Below are positions 22,508 through 32,018 of a DNA stretch of 64,000 nt, one piece after another; position 1 is the first letter of the stretch, and the number at the start of each line of letters is the position of its first letter. Position numbers and translations under genes: made by a program. The stretch is from the NCBI RefSeq assembly GCF_028532725.1, contig NZ_JAQKGU010000002.1, forward strand, positions 124,001-188,000. Direction: 5' to 3'. Source of the DNA: Desulfovibrio sp. Fe33 (GTDB lineage: Bacteria > Desulfobacterota > Desulfovibrionia > Desulfovibrionales > Desulfovibrionaceae). Below the pieces are notes generated by a model, which worked only from the letters and a program-made list of their open reading frames with translations, made no database searches and had not been told where the DNA came from.

Positions 22508-23770
22508 CTAGCCACGGTACGGATTGAAATAGCCGTAGTCGATCCAGGGGAGAGCCTTTTTGAGCCGTTTCCTGAAGTTGTTGAAACCCATGGAGGGAGA
22601 ACGTCCGAAGGGAGCCATGAGCTTGAGATAGAGCTCTGGGTCGAGGTTGAGATTACGCAGCTGGATGAAGTCGTAGCGGCACGCCTCGCCCAGTTCGACC
22701 AGCGCGTCGAACTCTTCCTCGGTATCGGTGACGCCGGGGAAGAACAGCAGGTTGAGGGAGACGAACAGGCCGACATCGTGGGCCTTGCAGATGGTTTCGC
22801 GCACGTCGTCGAAGGAATAGCCGCGCGGCCGGTAGTACGCCTCGTAGGGGCCTTTGCGCGCCGAGTTGAGGCTGACCCTGATGGAGTTGACCCCTGCGAC
22901 TTTGAGGGCGGGCATGGCCTGGTGGCGGGAACCGTTGGTGTTGACGTTGACCGTGCCGGTGCCGCCTTCGCTCCGGTATTGGGACACAGCCTCGCAGATG
23001 AGTTCGGCTTCGAGCAGAGGCTCTCCCTCGCATCCCTGGCCAAAGGAAAATATGGGGCGGCGTTCCCGCGACTCGTGGCGGCGCATGATCTGAACGATCT
23101 CATCGGCCGTGGGGCGGAACGCGATGCGGCATTGCGGGGAGGGGAAACCGGAATCCTCGGGCTGGTGCGAAATGCAGCCCACGCATTCGGCGTTGCAGGC
23201 CTGGGAAGTGGGCAGGGGGCATTCGAAGCGTCCAAGGGACAGGTTCTTGGCCGCCGGGCAGCCGCTGGTCAGGGCGCAGCCCGCCAGATGGTTGACCAGG
23301 CGGTTCTCGGGCATCTCGGCCAGGAGCTGATGCGCTCCGGCCTCGATGCGGTCGGGCGGAATATGGGTGAACACCTGCCGTTTGTCCTCGTCCACCTGCT
23401 TGGCGCAGACCCAGAAACGGCCGTTGGCATAACCGATGGCCGCGTAGGAAAGCAGGGGCAGGATCGGGGCGTCGTCGTCGGACTCGTAAGCCGCTATCCC
23501 GGTGACGGTATGACCCGGACAGACGAAGGCCGCCACCGCCAGCTCCTCCATGACCTCGGCCTGGCCGTCTTCCTGGCTGTAGCCCATGGCATGGCGGCCG
23601 GGGAGCATGAAGAATTCTGATTCCTCGGGCAGGGGTATGATTTCGTCGGGCCTGGGCAGGCCGAATTCGTCGCCCCGCCGGACCATCAGCAAGAGGTCCG
23701 GGTGGTCGAAAATCTCGCCGTCCGCCGAGGCGAACAGCATACGCGGTTGTGGTTTGTTCTTGGATGACAT
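22508..23770 (-). CDS. Radical SAM protein of unknown function
   Basis: 420 residues. An N-terminal domain of about 165 residues (FASADGEIFDHPDLLLMVRRG...) is followed by cysteines at GCALTSGCPAAKN and the radical SAM motif CNAECVGC near residue 193, then the SAM-binding GQGCEGEPLLE, NVNTNGS and IRVSLNS strands of the TIM barrel. The N-terminal part resembles none of the substrate domains I know. Its intact [4Fe-4S] motif implies radical chemistry; the substrate is unknown. No Shine-Dalgarno sequence is evident. It stands alone between two terminators. Confidence 0.75.
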   Translation of the reverse strand: MSSKNKPQPRMLFASADGEIFDHPDLLLMVRRGDEFGLPRPDEIIPLPEESEFFMLPGRHAMGYSQEDGQAEVMEELAVAAFVCPGHTVTGIAAYESDDDAPILPLLSYAAIGYANGRFWVCAKQVDEDKRQVFTHIPPDRIEAGAHQLLAEMPENRLVNHLAGCALTSGCPAAKNLSLGRFECPLPTSQACNAECVGCISHQPEDSGFPSPQCRIAFRPTADEIVQIMRRHESRERRPIFSFGQGCEGEPLLEAELICEAVSQYRSEGGTGTVNVNTNGSRHQAMPALKVAGVNSIRVSLNSARKGPYEAYYRPRGYSFDDVRETICKAHDVGLFVSLNLLFFPGVTDTEEEFDALVELGEACRYDFIQLRNLNLDPELYLKLMAPFGRSPSMGFNNFRKRLKKALPWIDYGYFNPYRG

Positions 23771-23954
23771 AGTGGCGGCATTCTATGTGCAAACAATGGT
23801 TCGGGCAAGAATTGAATGCGGGTCGGGCCGTTTCGCCGCGCAAAAAACAGGTTTTGCCGTGTAATGCGATCTGGGCGTTCGGTATGGCCGATTTCCTGCA
23901 AAACGCTTGGATAATCTCCGGGAGGCGCGGCCGACGCAATCGGCCGCACATGCG

Positions 23955-23988
23955 AAAAGACCGGCTTCCTTGAGGGGAAACCGGTCTT
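23955..23988 (-). terminator. Terminator of the rplM-rpsI operon
   Basis: AAGACCGG/CCGGTCTT outer stem with an inner partial stem, followed leftward by TTTT. Confidence 0.8.
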
Positions 23989-24015
23989 GAGTGGACTGAA
24001 TATCCGATTCTCGGC

Positions 24016-24405
24016 TTAACGCTTGGAGAACTGGAAGGAAGCGCGGGCGCCGCGGAGGCCGTACTTCTTACGCTCTTTCTTACGAGCGTCGCGGGTCAGC
24101 AGACCGGCGGGCTTGAGCACGGAGCGCAGTTCCGGATCCAGGTCGCAGAGGGCGCGGGCGATGCCGTGGCGCAGGGCCTCGGCCTGGCCGGACACGCCGC
24201 CGCCGGAGCAGTTGGCCTTGATGTCGAAGCGGTCGAGCATCTTGACCAGCTTCAGCGGCTGCTGGACAACCATCTGCAGGGTCTTGCGGGGGAAATAGTC
24301 CTCGAAGGGACGGCCGTTGACGGTGATCTGCCCGGTGCCGGCATAAAGGCGGGTGCGGGAGATCGCATTCTTACGTTTGCCAGTGGCGTAGGTGAAATCG
24401 CTCAT
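24016..24405 (-). CDS. rpsI: 30S ribosomal protein S9
   Basis: 129 residues. The N-terminal [20 protein letters not shown] and the C-terminal tail ending SFQKR-type (FQFSKR) are diagnostic: the terminal Lys-Arg reaches the P-site tRNA. It follows rplM after 12 nt, the universal L13-S9 pair. GGGG precedes the ATG. Confidence 0.97.
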   Translation of the reverse strand: MSDFTYATGKRKNAISRTRLYAGTGQITVNGRPFEDYFPRKTLQMVVQQPLKLVKMLDRFDIKANCSGGGVSGQAEALRHGIARALCDLDPELRSVLKPAGLLTRDARKKERKKYGLRGARASFQFSKR

Positions 24406-24417
24406 GATTATCCCCGA

Positions 24418-24846
24418 TTAGAAATCCAGAGGTTTGGGAGCCTGGGCCGCGTGCGGGTGCTCGGGACCGGCGTAGACCTTCAGCTTTTTCAGCTGCTGGG
24501 CGGCCAGTTTGTTCTTGGGCAGCATACCCTTGACGGCGGCGGTGATGACGTTCTCGGGCTTGATGTCCAGCATCTGGCGCAGGGTCTTCTGCTTCAGGCC
24601 GCCAGGATGGTTGGTGTGCTTGTAGTACATCTTGGCGTCCATCTTCTGGCCGGTGACTTTGATCTTATCGGCGTTGATGACCACCACGAAGTCGCCCATA
24701 TCCATGTGGGGGGCGAACTCCGGCTTGTGCTTGCCGCGCAGACGGGTGGTGATCTCGGTGGCCAGTCGGCCCAGGATCTTGTCCGTGGCGTCGACGATGA
24801 ACCATTCGCGGTTCGCGTCTTCCGGCTTCGGGCTATATGTCTTCAT
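24418..24846 (-). CDS. rplM: 50S ribosomal protein L13
   Basis: 142 residues with the L13 hallmarks: [17 protein letters not shown] at the N-terminus, [20 protein letters not shown] in the middle, and [20 protein letters not shown] near the C-terminus. It is an early-assembly protein of the large subunit. It is the first gene of the rplM-rpsI operon, with GGAGC about 7 nt before the ATG. An upstream promoter is visible. Confidence 0.97.
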   Translation of the reverse strand: MKTYSPKPEDANREWFIVDATDKILGRLATEITTRLRGKHKPEFAPHMDMGDFVVVINADKIKVTGQKMDAKMYYKHTNHPGGLKQKTLRQMLDIKPENVITAAVKGMLPKNKLAAQQLKKLKVYAGPEHPHAAQAPKPLDF

Positions 24847-24879
24847 AAAAATGCTCCTTGCAGATTCTCAAGAAGGGGA

Positions 24880-24908
24880 CCTTTACGGGCATCCTGCCCG
24901 CCTGTCAA
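24880..24908 (-). promoter_or_regulatory. Candidate promoter of rplM-rpsI
   Basis: On the minus strand TTGACA and TAAAGG are spaced 17 bp apart, about 35 nt before the rplM start. The -35 box is perfect and the -10 box weak. The spacer contains a small inverted repeat (CGGGCA/TGCCCG). Confidence 0.5.
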
Positions 24909-25015
24909 CCCATTTCAATATATATGAGTGGTCACGCGATCAGACCGCCTGGCCAGGAAGAACGGGTTGTAACGGGGTGTTCTTCAAAGCCGGTGGGCAG
25001 ACCGGGAGAAGGTAC

Positions 25016-25123
25016 TTACCTGAAAACCGAGTCGGCCACAAGCTTTTTGTTTGCGCGAATCAACTCGACGTATTTCGGTGCGTCCGCTCGATATGATTGA
25101 TGAAATATTGTATTGAACGCCAT
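25016..25123 (-). CDS. Possible 35-residue protein or gene remnant
   Basis: A short reading frame starting MAFNTIFHQSYRAD and ending LVADSVFR, with GGGGCGGGA just before the ATG. It carries a helical YVELIRANKKLVAD stretch. Its start lies immediately next to repeat copy C. It may be a genuine small gene, the 5' remnant of a larger one, or chance. There is no family match I can name. Confidence 0.25.
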   Translation of the reverse strand: MAFNTIFHQSYRADAPKYVELIRANKKLVADSVFR

Positions 25124-25137
25124 TCCCGCCCCAAAAA

Positions 25138-25335
25138 AGTGACCAATATATTTAACTCCCCGTTCCCGCGCCGGACCGCCGCAGAGCGAAAAAGCCCGCG
25201 CCGAAGGCGCAAACATGGGATGCAAGGGTGCGAGCTCTTGCCCGCCGGAGGCGAAATCACCCGATTATCGCCGCGAAGCGGGTTTCAACTCCTGATTTCT
25301 CCCCCCTTTTTTTAAGGAGTAAAAAACAGCTCCCA
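25138..25335 (+). repeat. Dispersed structured intergenic repeat, copy C (first of a tandem pair)
   Basis: It begins AGTGACCAATATATTTAACT and carries all core landmarks of the family, ending in a short tail with CAGCTCCC. The next copy begins exactly 203 bp after this one in the same orientation, so the pair is a direct tandem duplication. Confidence 0.88.
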
Positions 25336-25340
25336 AGCAA

Positions 25341-25533
25341 AGTGACCAATATATTTAACTCCCCGTTCCCGTGCCGGACTACCGCGGAGCGAAAAAGCCC
25401 GCGCCGAAGGCGCAAACATGGGATGCAAGGGTGCGAGCCCTTGCCCGCCGGAGGCGAAATCATCCGACTATCGCCGCGAAGCGGCTTTCAACCCCTGACT
25501 TTCCTCCTTTAAAGAGTAAGGAGCAGCTCCCCT
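25341..25533 (+). repeat. Dispersed structured intergenic repeat, copy D (second of a tandem pair)
   Basis: About 90% identical by eye to copy C over its length. Differences include TGCCGGACTACCGCGG for CGCCGGACCGCCGCAG, yet the hairpin arms GCGCC/GGCGC and CAAGGG/CCCTTG are intact. It ends 8 bp before the alaS terminator. Confidence 0.88.
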
Positions 25534-25540
25534 CAAAAGA

Positions 25541-25577
25541 AAAGGCCCCCAGGCGGGAAAACTCGCCGGAGGCCTTT
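25541..25577 (-). terminator. Terminator of alaS
   Basis: An AAAGGCC-rich imperfect stem enclosing GGCG/CGCC, followed leftward by TTTTCTTTT. Confidence 0.82.
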
Positions 25578-25599
25578 GGATTCGATTTTGCAGATTGCC

Positions 25600-28239
25600 T
25601 TACGCGGAGACCAGCTCCTTGAGCTTGGCCAGGGCGTTAGCGACGCCTGCCGGATTGGAGCCGCCTGCGCGGGCCAGGTCCGGACGGCCTCCGCCGCCTC
25701 CGCCGACTTCGCCCGCCACGGGCTTGATGAGATCGCCCGCCTTGAAGCGGTCGTGCAGGTCCTTGGTCACGGCCAGGGCCACGGAAACTTTGCCGTCCTC
25801 GTGAGGCGAGACCAGGCAGATGATGCCGGAAGGCAGCTTGGAGCGCAGGGCGTCCATCTGTTCGAGCATGACGCCCATGTTCGGGGCCTCCACTTCGACA
25901 GCCAGGACCTTGACGCCGTTGATCTCCTCGATCTCGCTCATCATGTCGCGGCCCGCGCCGGAGGCGAGCTTGCTCTGGAGGGTCTTCATTTCCCTGTGCA
26001 TGTCCTTGACCTGCTGCTGGAGGTCCTTGACCTTCCGGGCCAGGTCGGAGGGTTGCGCCTTGAGCATGGCACCGGCCTCGGAAACGGCTTCGCGGCGCTC
26101 GTTGAGCCAGGCAACGGCGTTGTGGCCGGTGGCGGCTTCGATGCGCCGGATACCCGCAGCGACGCCGGATTCGGAGGTGATGACGAAGGAACCGGCGATG
26201 CCGGTGTTGTCCAGATGGGTGCCGCCGCAGAATTCCATGGAAACACCCGGCACTTCGATGACCGAGACCGTGTCGCCGTACTTTTCGCCGAACAGGGCGG
26301 TCGCGCCCTTGGCCTGGGCGGCTTCGATGGACATGACCTCGCGGGTCACGGGGATGGCGTCGAAGATGGCCTTGTTGACCAGGGTTTCAACTTCGTGGAT
26401 TTCCTCGGGGGAAAGGCCCTTGATGTGGGTGAAGTCGAAGCGCAGCCGGTCCGGTCCCACCAGTGAGCCAGCCTGCTTGGCGTGGTCGCCCAGCACCTTA
26501 TGCAGGGCGGCGTGGAGCAGGTGGGTGGTGGTGTGGTTGCGCATGGTCGCCAGGCGCTGCGTGCGGTCCACGTTGAGGAAGGCGGAGTCGCCCGGCTTGA
26601 GGACGCCTTCCGTGACGTTGATCTTGTGGGCGGTCAGATTCTTGGACGGCTTGACCGTGTCGAGGACGTCGGCCTTGCCGTTCTTGGCCGCGATGGCACC
26701 GGTGTCGCCCACCTGTCCGCCGGACTCGCCGTAGAACGGTGTGACCTTTGCCACCATCCAGCCGGACTCGCCGTCATTGAGCGCGTCCACGACCACGCCT
26801 TCGGGGGTCAGGAGGTAGGCGATCTCGGACTGGTCGGCCATGGTCTCGTAGCCGGAGAACTCGGAAGTCACATCCTGCTCGAGCAGGGTCTGGAACACGG
26901 AGGCCACGTCCTTTTCGCCGGACCCTTTCCAGGCGGCCTTGGAACGCTGCTTCTGCTCCTGCATGAATTTGTCGAACTCGGCCTCGTCCACGTCCATGGA
27001 GTGCTGTTCGGCCACGTCGCGGACGATGTCGATGGGGAAGCCGTAGGTGTCGTAGAGCTTGAAGGTGGTCTCGCCGGGAACGACGGTCGCATTGGCCTTC
27101 TTCAGTTCGGCCAGCTCCTCCTCAAGCATTTCGAGGCCCTTGTCCAGGGTCTTGGCGAAGGACTCCTCCTCGCCCCGGACGACCTCAACCATGAAGTTGC
27201 GGGTCTCTTCCAATTCCTTGTAGTGGCCGCCCATGTCGTCGATGACCTTGGAGGCCGTCTTCCACAGGAAGGAGCCCTCCAGGCCCATGAGTTTGCCGAA
27301 ACGGTAGGCGCGGCGGATGAGGCGGCGCAGGATGTAGCCCCGGCCCTCGTTGGACGGCAGGACCTGGTCCGGAATGAGGAAGGCGATGGCCCGGGAGTGG
27401 TCGGCGATGACCTGCAAGGCCGTGTCGATTTCCTCGGACTGGCGGTATTTCACGCCCGCAAGCTCGGCCGTGTAGCTGATGATGGACTGGAAGAGGTCGG
27501 TCTCGTAGTTGGAGTGCACGCCCTGGACCACGGCGGCGATGCGCTCAAGGCCCATGCCGGTGTCGATGGAGGGGCGGGGCAGGTCGGTCCGGGTGCCGTC
27601 CTCGGCCTGATCGTACTGCATGAAGACCAGGTTCCAGATTTCAAGGAACCTGTCGCAGTCGCATTTGCCGATACCGCAGTTCGGGCCGCAGCCCACTTCC
27701 TCGCCCTGGTCGTAGTGGACCTCGGAGCAGGGGCCGCAGGGGCCGGTGTCGCCCATGGACCAGAAGTTGTCCTTCTCGCCCAGGCGGTAAATGCGGTCGG
27801 TCGGAACTCCGGCGACCTTCTGCCACAGCTCTCCGGCCTCGTCGTCATCCTTGTAGATGGTGATGTAGAGGCGGTTCTTGTCGAGCTTGAGCTCCTCGGT
27901 CAGGAACTCCCAGCAGAACCGGATGGCGTCTTCCTTGAAGTAGTCGCCGAAGGAGAAGTTGCCGAGCATCTCGAAAAAGGTGTGGTGGCGGGCCGTGCGG
28001 CCCACGTTTTCCAGGTCGTTGTGCTTGCCGCCCACGCGGAGACACTTCTGGGACGTGGTGGCGCGGATGTAGTCGCGCTTTTCCTGGCCCAGGAAGAGCT
28101 TCTTGAATTGGACCATGCCCGCGTTGGTGAAGAGCAGGGTCGGGTCGTCTTTGGGGGTCAGCGGAGAGGACTCCACAATGGTATGGCCGTTCCTCTCGAA
28201 ATATTCGAGGAACCGCCTGCGAATTTCATTGGCTTTCAT
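25600..28239 (-). CDS. alaS: Alanine--tRNA ligase
   Basis: 879 residues, the usual size. The class II catalytic core at the N-terminus begins [19 protein letters not shown] with [13 protein letters not shown]. The editing domain carries the metal-binding [18 protein letters not shown] near residue 570 and the CGGTH motif ([11 protein letters not shown]) near 668. A C-terminal coiled and DHHA1 domain ends in a Gly-rich segment. Charges tRNA-Ala and clears Ser/Gly mischarging. GGAGAA lies 10 nt before the ATG. It is downstream of recA in the same orientation, with a terminator between them. Confidence 0.98.
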   Translation of the reverse strand: MKANEIRRRFLEYFERNGHTIVESSPLTPKDDPTLLFTNAGMVQFKKLFLGQEKRDYIRATTSQKCLRVGGKHNDLENVGRTARHHTFFEMLGNFSFGDYFKEDAIRFCWEFLTEELKLDKNRLYITIYKDDDEAGELWQKVAGVPTDRIYRLGEKDNFWSMGDTGPCGPCSEVHYDQGEEVGCGPNCGIGKCDCDRFLEIWNLVFMQYDQAEDGTRTDLPRPSIDTGMGLERIAAVVQGVHSNYETDLFQSIISYTAELAGVKYRQSEEIDTALQVIADHSRAIAFLIPDQVLPSNEGRGYILRRLIRRAYRFGKLMGLEGSFLWKTASKVIDDMGGHYKELEETRNFMVEVVRGEEESFAKTLDKGLEMLEEELAELKKANATVVPGETTFKLYDTYGFPIDIVRDVAEQHSMDVDEAEFDKFMQEQKQRSKAAWKGSGEKDVASVFQTLLEQDVTSEFSGYETMADQSEIAYLLTPEGVVVDALNDGESGWMVAKVTPFYGESGGQVGDTGAIAAKNGKADVLDTVKPSKNLTAHKINVTEGVLKPGDSAFLNVDRTQRLATMRNHTTTHLLHAALHKVLGDHAKQAGSLVGPDRLRFDFTHIKGLSPEEIHEVETLVNKAIFDAIPVTREVMSIEAAQAKGATALFGEKYGDTVSVIEVPGVSMEFCGGTHLDNTGIAGSFVITSESGVAAGIRRIEAATGHNAVAWLNERREAVSEAGAMLKAQPSDLARKVKDLQQQVKDMHREMKTLQSKLASGAGRDMMSEIEEINGVKVLAVEVEAPNMGVMLEQMDALRSKLPSGIICLVSPHEDGKVSVALAVTKDLHDRFKAGDLIKPVAGEVGGGGGGRPDLARAGGSNPAGVANALAKLKELVSA

Positions 28240-28272
28240 CGTTTTAATGTTCTCCAGGGAAAGGTATTGCCG

Positions 28273-28307
28273 AATAAAAGCGCCCCGGGCTCTAGGACCG
28301 GGGCGCT
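28273..28307 (-). terminator. Terminator of recA
   Basis: AGCGCCCCGG/CCGGGGCGCT stem, 9-nt loop, then leftward TTTTATT. Confidence 0.88.
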
Positions 28308-28328
28308 CCTTTCGGGCTGAAAATCGGG

Positions 28329-29396
28329 CTATTCGCCGGAGTCACCGGCATCGCCGGCGTCACCAGTGGTTTCCTCGGGCGCGTCGCGGAATCCGAGGTG
28401 GGTCATAAGGGCCTCTTCGATGGCCTCGGCGAGGTCCGGGTTGTCCGTGAGCAGGGCGCGGACGTTCTCCTTGCCCTGGCCCAGCTTTTCGGAGCCGAAA
28501 CCATACCACGCGCCGGACTTCTCGATGATGCCGTTCTCGACGCCCATGTCGATGAGCTCACCCATGCGGGAGATGCCCTGGCCGTAAAGCACATCCACTT
28601 CGGCCTGGCGGAAGGGCGGGGCCACCTTGTTCTTGACCACCTTGATGCGGGCGCGGATGCCGTACGCCTCTTCCTTGTCCTTGAGGGTCTGGATGCGGCG
28701 GATGTCGAGACGGCAGGACGCGTAGAACTTGAGCGCGTTGCCGCCCGAGGTCGTTTCGGGGTTGCCGTAGCCGGTCATGCCGATCTTCATGCGGATCTGG
28801 TTGATGAAGATGACCACGCAGTTGGACTTGTGGATGGTGCCGGTCAGCTTGCGCAGGGCGTGCGACATGAGCCGCGCCTGGCTGCCCACCTGGGTTTCGC
28901 CCATCTGGCCTTCCAGTTCGGACTGCGGGATGAGCGCGGCCACCGAGTCGATGACCACCACGTCCAGCGCGCCGGAACGGACCAGCAGGTCGGCGATTTC
29001 GAGCGCCTGCTCGCCGTAGTCGGGCTGCGAGATGAGCAGCTCTTCGGTCTTGACGCCGAGCCGTTTGGCGTAGCCGGGGTCAAGGGCGTGTTCGGCGTCC
29101 ACGAAGGCCGCTGCGCCGCCCCTCTTCTGGGCCTGGGCGATGATGTGCAGCGCCAGGGTGGTCTTTCCCGAGGATTCGGGGCCGAAGATTTCGATGACGC
29201 GTCCGCGCGGCACGCCGCCGATGCCGAGCGCTATATCCAGGCCTATGGAGCCGGTGGGGATGGCGGGGATGGAATGCGACGCCTCGTCATCCAGGCGCAT
29301 GATGGAGCCTTTGCCGAACTTGCGTTCGATGGTGGTCAGGGCGGTGCCGAGCGCTTCCTTGCGCAGGGCATCGGGGTCTACGGCTTTACGGGCCAT
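28329..29396 (-). CDS. recA: Recombinase RecA
   Basis: 355 residues. Walker [10 protein letters not shown] lies near residue 68, Walker [13 protein letters not shown] near 140, the DNA-binding L1/L2 region contains [14 protein letters not shown], and [14 protein letters not shown] is present. It ends in an acidic tail ([11 protein letters not shown]) that modulates DNA binding. It drives strand exchange and induces the SOS response. The start at MARKAVDP has GGAGG 8 nt upstream. No obvious LexA box of the E. coli type is seen upstream. Confidence 0.98.
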   Translation of the reverse strand: MARKAVDPDALRKEALGTALTTIERKFGKGSIMRLDDEASHSIPAIPTGSIGLDIALGIGGVPRGRVIEIFGPESSGKTTLALHIIAQAQKRGGAAAFVDAEHALDPGYAKRLGVKTEELLISQPDYGEQALEIADLLVRSGALDVVVIDSVAALIPQSELEGQMGETQVGSQARLMSHALRKLTGTIHKSNCVVIFINQIRMKIGMTGYGNPETTSGGNALKFYASCRLDIRRIQTLKDKEEAYGIRARIKVVKNKVAPPFRQAEVDVLYGQGISRMGELIDMGVENGIIEKSGAWYGFGSEKLGQGKENVRALLTDNPDLAEAIEEALMTHLGFRDAPEETTGDAGDAGDSGE

Positions 29397-29474
29397 GTGG
29401 TTTCCTCCGAAATTTACTGGCGGCAACAAACGAGCAACACGTTTGGATACCAGATACGCCTTCTGCGGGCAACA

Positions 29475-29488
29475 CCCATATATATGGG
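29475..29488. promoter_or_regulatory. Perfect palindrome CCCATATATATGGG between recA and the PP-loop gene
   Basis: A 14-bp perfect dyad with a TATATA core lies in the divergent region, 79 bp upstream of recA and 87 bp upstream of the other gene. It could be an operator or overlap a bidirectional -10 region. Confidence 0.3.
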
Positions 29489-29575
29489 GAAAAAGCGCGG
29501 GATGCACGGCGGGTTGCGGGGCGCGGGCGGGGTGAGCCGCGCTCCGGGACTTGCCCTCGGCGCCGATCTCACATA

Positions 29576-30652
29576 ATGGACCCTCCCATGGCGGAACAAA
29601 AAAGATATGATGCGCTGGCGCTGCTCTCCGGCGGCTTGGATTCCATTCTGGCCATGCGTACGGTCATGGACCAGGGACTGTCCGTTCTGGGACTGCACTT
29701 CGTCACGCCCTTTTTCGGCAAGCCCCACCTCATCCCGTTCTGGCGGAGCCATTACGGCATCGAGGTTGTGGAAGTGGACATCAGCCAAAAGTATGTGGAC
29801 ATGATCCTCGACGGGCCTTCCCAGGGGTTCGGCAAGTGGCTCAACCCGTGCATCGACTGCAAGATCGTCATGCTCGGACACGCGCGCGGGCTCATGGCCG
29901 AATACGGGGCGAAGTTCCTGATCTCCGGCGAGGTCATCGGCCAGCGGCCCATGAGCCAGCGGGAAGACGCCCTCAACTTGATCACCAAGCGGGCCGAGGT
30001 GCGCGATCTGCTTCTGCGCCCCCTGTGCGCCGGGAACCTTCCGCCCACGCCCATGGAGGAATCCGGGCTGGTGGACCGGGCCCGGCTTCACGACTGGCAC
30101 GGCCGGGGGCGCAAACCGCAATACGCCCTGGCCGAACAGTACGGCTTCACCGAGATCCCCACACCGGCGGGCGGCTGCTGCCTGACCGAGTCCCAGGGCG
30201 CGGCCCGTTTCGTCAAGCTGCTGACCCATCGCGACCGGCCGACTCCAAACGATTTTTCCCTGGTCCGCGCCGGACGGCAGGTCTGGGCCGGGTCGCACTG
30301 GCTGGCTTTCGGCCGAACTTCCGTCGACAACGATCAACTCGCCGCCTGCGCCGAGCCGAACGACTATGTCTTCAAGCTGGCCGACCTGCCCGGTCCCCTG
30401 GCAGTGGGCAGACCCGTCGCGGGCGACTGGGAGCCGGAGACCGTGCGGGACGCCGCCGCCCTGGTCAGCTCCTATTCGGGCAAGGCGCGCAAGCTGTTCG
30501 AGTCCACGGGCGAGCCTACTCGCGTCAGCGTCAGCCGCGGCGGGAACGTGGAAATCGTGTCCGTGGTCCCGGCCCGCGAGACTGCTCTTGCCTGGTCCGA
30601 ACCCGCTCCCGACCTGGTCCGCGAGTGGAAAAAGAAAGAAGTGAAAGCTTAA
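29576..30652 (+). CDS. PP-loop ATP pyrophosphatase, MnmA/ThiI-like tRNA sulfurtransferase homolog
   Basis: 358 residues. The PP-loop [11 protein letters not shown] near residue 17 binds [18 protein letters not shown] and PAGGCCLTE supply cysteines in the positions used for sulfur transfer in MnmA-like enzymes. The C-terminal 130 residues carry a separate domain ([24 protein letters not shown]). It is probably a tRNA thiolation enzyme, but the substrate base is not assigned. An alternative ATG four codons downstream (29588) is equally possible; neither has a clear Shine-Dalgarno sequence. It is divergent from recA. Confidence 0.7.
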   Translation: MDPPMAEQKRYDALALLSGGLDSILAMRTVMDQGLSVLGLHFVTPFFGKPHLIPFWRSHYGIEVVEVDISQKYVDMILDGPSQGFGKWLNPCIDCKIVMLGHARGLMAEYGAKFLISGEVIGQRPMSQREDALNLITKRAEVRDLLLRPLCAGNLPPTPMEESGLVDRARLHDWHGRGRKPQYALAEQYGFTEIPTPAGGCCLTESQGAARFVKLLTHRDRPTPNDFSLVRAGRQVWAGSHWLAFGRTSVDNDQLAACAEPNDYVFKLADLPGPLAVGRPVAGDWEPETVRDAAALVSSYSGKARKLFESTGEPTRVSVSRGGNVEIVSVVPARETALAWSEPAPDLVREWKKKEVKA

Positions 30653-30688
30653 CTTGCTTCCGCCAAATCCTTCTCTTAGAGTTTTTCG

Positions 30689-31618
30689 ATGTTCATCGAT
30701 ATAGTCACTTTTTGTGTCTCGGCTTTTCTGCTTTGGTTCGGAGCCAACTGGATAGTCGCCTCGGCGGCGCTCATTGCCCGCAAGTACAACGTCTCTGAGC
30801 TGGTCATCGGTTTGACCATCGTGGCGGTAGGTACTTCGGCACCGGAATTTCTGGTGACCTTGAACGCTGCCTTCCGGGGGCAGAACGACATTTCCCTTTC
30901 CAACGTGGTTGGCTCCAACATCTTCAACCTCGGCTTTATTCTCGGCGTGATGGCCATGATAAAGCCGCTTGTCTCGAACCGGACCATCGTCTATCGCGAC
31001 GGCCTGCTCCTGTTCCTGACCACTGCGGGCATCCTGGCCGTGTCGTTCACCGGCACCCTGGGGCGCTTCTTCGGCGGATGCCTGATGACCCTGCTCATAG
31101 GATACCTCATCTATCTCGGCCGGAAGCGTGAAAACGTGGGGGCCGAGGAGCTGGAGGAGACCAGGGGCAAGGTCGCGACCTGGCGCGACGGAATCTGGCT
31201 TGTGGCCGGTTTCGCCGCCATTTCCGCAGGCGGGCACCTGATGGTTACCGCAGCCTCGTCCATCGCGGCCGACTTCGGCGTGTCGTCCTGGGTCATCGGC
31301 GTGACCATCGTGGCCGCTGGCACGTCCCTGCCCGAGCTTGTCACCTGCCTGGCCGCATCCGTACGCGGCAAGAACGAGATGCTGCTCGGCAACCTCATCG
31401 GTTCCGACTTCTTCAACTTCGCGGGCGTGCTCGGCCTGACCTGTCTGCTCAAGCCGCTGCCCGTTTCTCCCGAGGCCTCTTCCGGCCTAATCCTTTTGGT
31501 GGCGATGGTCGGTCTGGTCATGATCCTCCTGCGCACCGGCTGGAAGCTCACACGCTGGGAGGGCGGACTGCTCGTGGGCATCAACCTCTTCCGCTGGGCC
31601 CACGACTTCATGCAGTAG
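30689..31618 (+). CDS. CaCA-family Na+/Ca2+ (K+) exchanger, YrbG-like
   Basis: 309 residues with about ten membrane segments in two inverted repeats. Each repeat carries an ion-binding alpha motif: AVGTSAPEFLVTLNAA near residue 47 and AAGTSLPELVTCLAAS near 210, each followed by a GSNxFN/GSDFFN stretch (VVGSNIFNLGF, LIGSDFFNFAG). It exchanges Ca2+ for Na+ across the inner membrane. No Shine-Dalgarno sequence is evident. It is 36 nt after the PP-loop gene and probably cotranscribed, then terminated. Confidence 0.92.
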   Translation: MFIDIVTFCVSAFLLWFGANWIVASAALIARKYNVSELVIGLTIVAVGTSAPEFLVTLNAAFRGQNDISLSNVVGSNIFNLGFILGVMAMIKPLVSNRTIVYRDGLLLFLTTAGILAVSFTGTLGRFFGGCLMTLLIGYLIYLGRKRENVGAEELEETRGKVATWRDGIWLVAGFAAISAGGHLMVTAASSIAADFGVSSWVIGVTIVAAGTSLPELVTCLAASVRGKNEMLLGNLIGSDFFNFAGVLGLTCLLKPLPVSPEASSGLILLVAMVGLVMILLRTGWKLTRWEGGLLVGINLFRWAHDFMQ

Positions 31619-31719
31619 GCGCAAAGACGCGCGCGGTCCCGGTGCTTCCGGGGGGCGGCACGTATGCTTCGGTCCGCACCGAAAGGGCGGAAATTCCTCT
31701 CCCCAAACCGTCAATCTTC

Positions 31720-31751
31720 GACCTGCCTGTCGCGCACAGGCAGGTCTTTTT
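31720..31751 (+). terminator. Rho-independent terminator after the Ca2+ exchanger gene
   Basis: Perfect 11-bp stem GACCTGCCTGT/ACAGGCAGGTC with loop CGCGC and TTTTT. The remaining 260 bp to the phosphatase start hold no convincing gene. Confidence 0.92.
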
Positions 31752-31909
31752 CGTTGTGGGGTCCTCCCATCCTCGTCCTTTCCGCGCAGGGCGGGCCGTA
31801 TGCATTGCGGTCCTGATTCCTGCTCCCGTCGGGGCCGTCCAAGGCTGGGGGGAGAAATGGTGTTGTGGCTATATAAGGAGTTAAAACAACGGGATGGACC
31901 GTTGCAGAG

Positions 31910-31927
31910 TTGTAATCTTTTCGTCAC
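31910..31927 (+). promoter_or_regulatory. Pho-box-like direct repeat upstream of alkaline phosphatase
   Basis: TTGTAAT, 4 nt, TCGTCAC: two 7-mers with the 11-bp period of PhoB boxes (CTGTCAT-N4-CTGTCAT), about 100 bp before the phosphatase start. The match is partial. The 11-mer TTGTAATCTTT also occurs upstream of the PEP-CTERM gene. Confidence 0.3.
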
Positions 31928-32018
31928 CCGCCGTTTTCCCGGACTCATGTTTCCGTAACGTTCCGGGCGTAGATACTTGGGCACTGAAAAACAACAAACG
32001 GACCTGAGGAGGTTTGAC

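Noticed and set aside
25138-25533. CRISPR array
   Set aside because: There are only two units of about 190 bp with no short regular repeats and spacers, and no cas genes.
26482-28320. Long 612-codon open frame opposite alaS
   Set aside because: It is an antisense shadow of alaS caused by high third-position GC; the product is low complexity and has no Shine-Dalgarno sequence.
31894-32007. 37-codon frame before the alkaline phosphatase
   Set aside because: The AAGGAG is too far from its ATG, the composition is unremarkable, and it covers the likely regulatory region.
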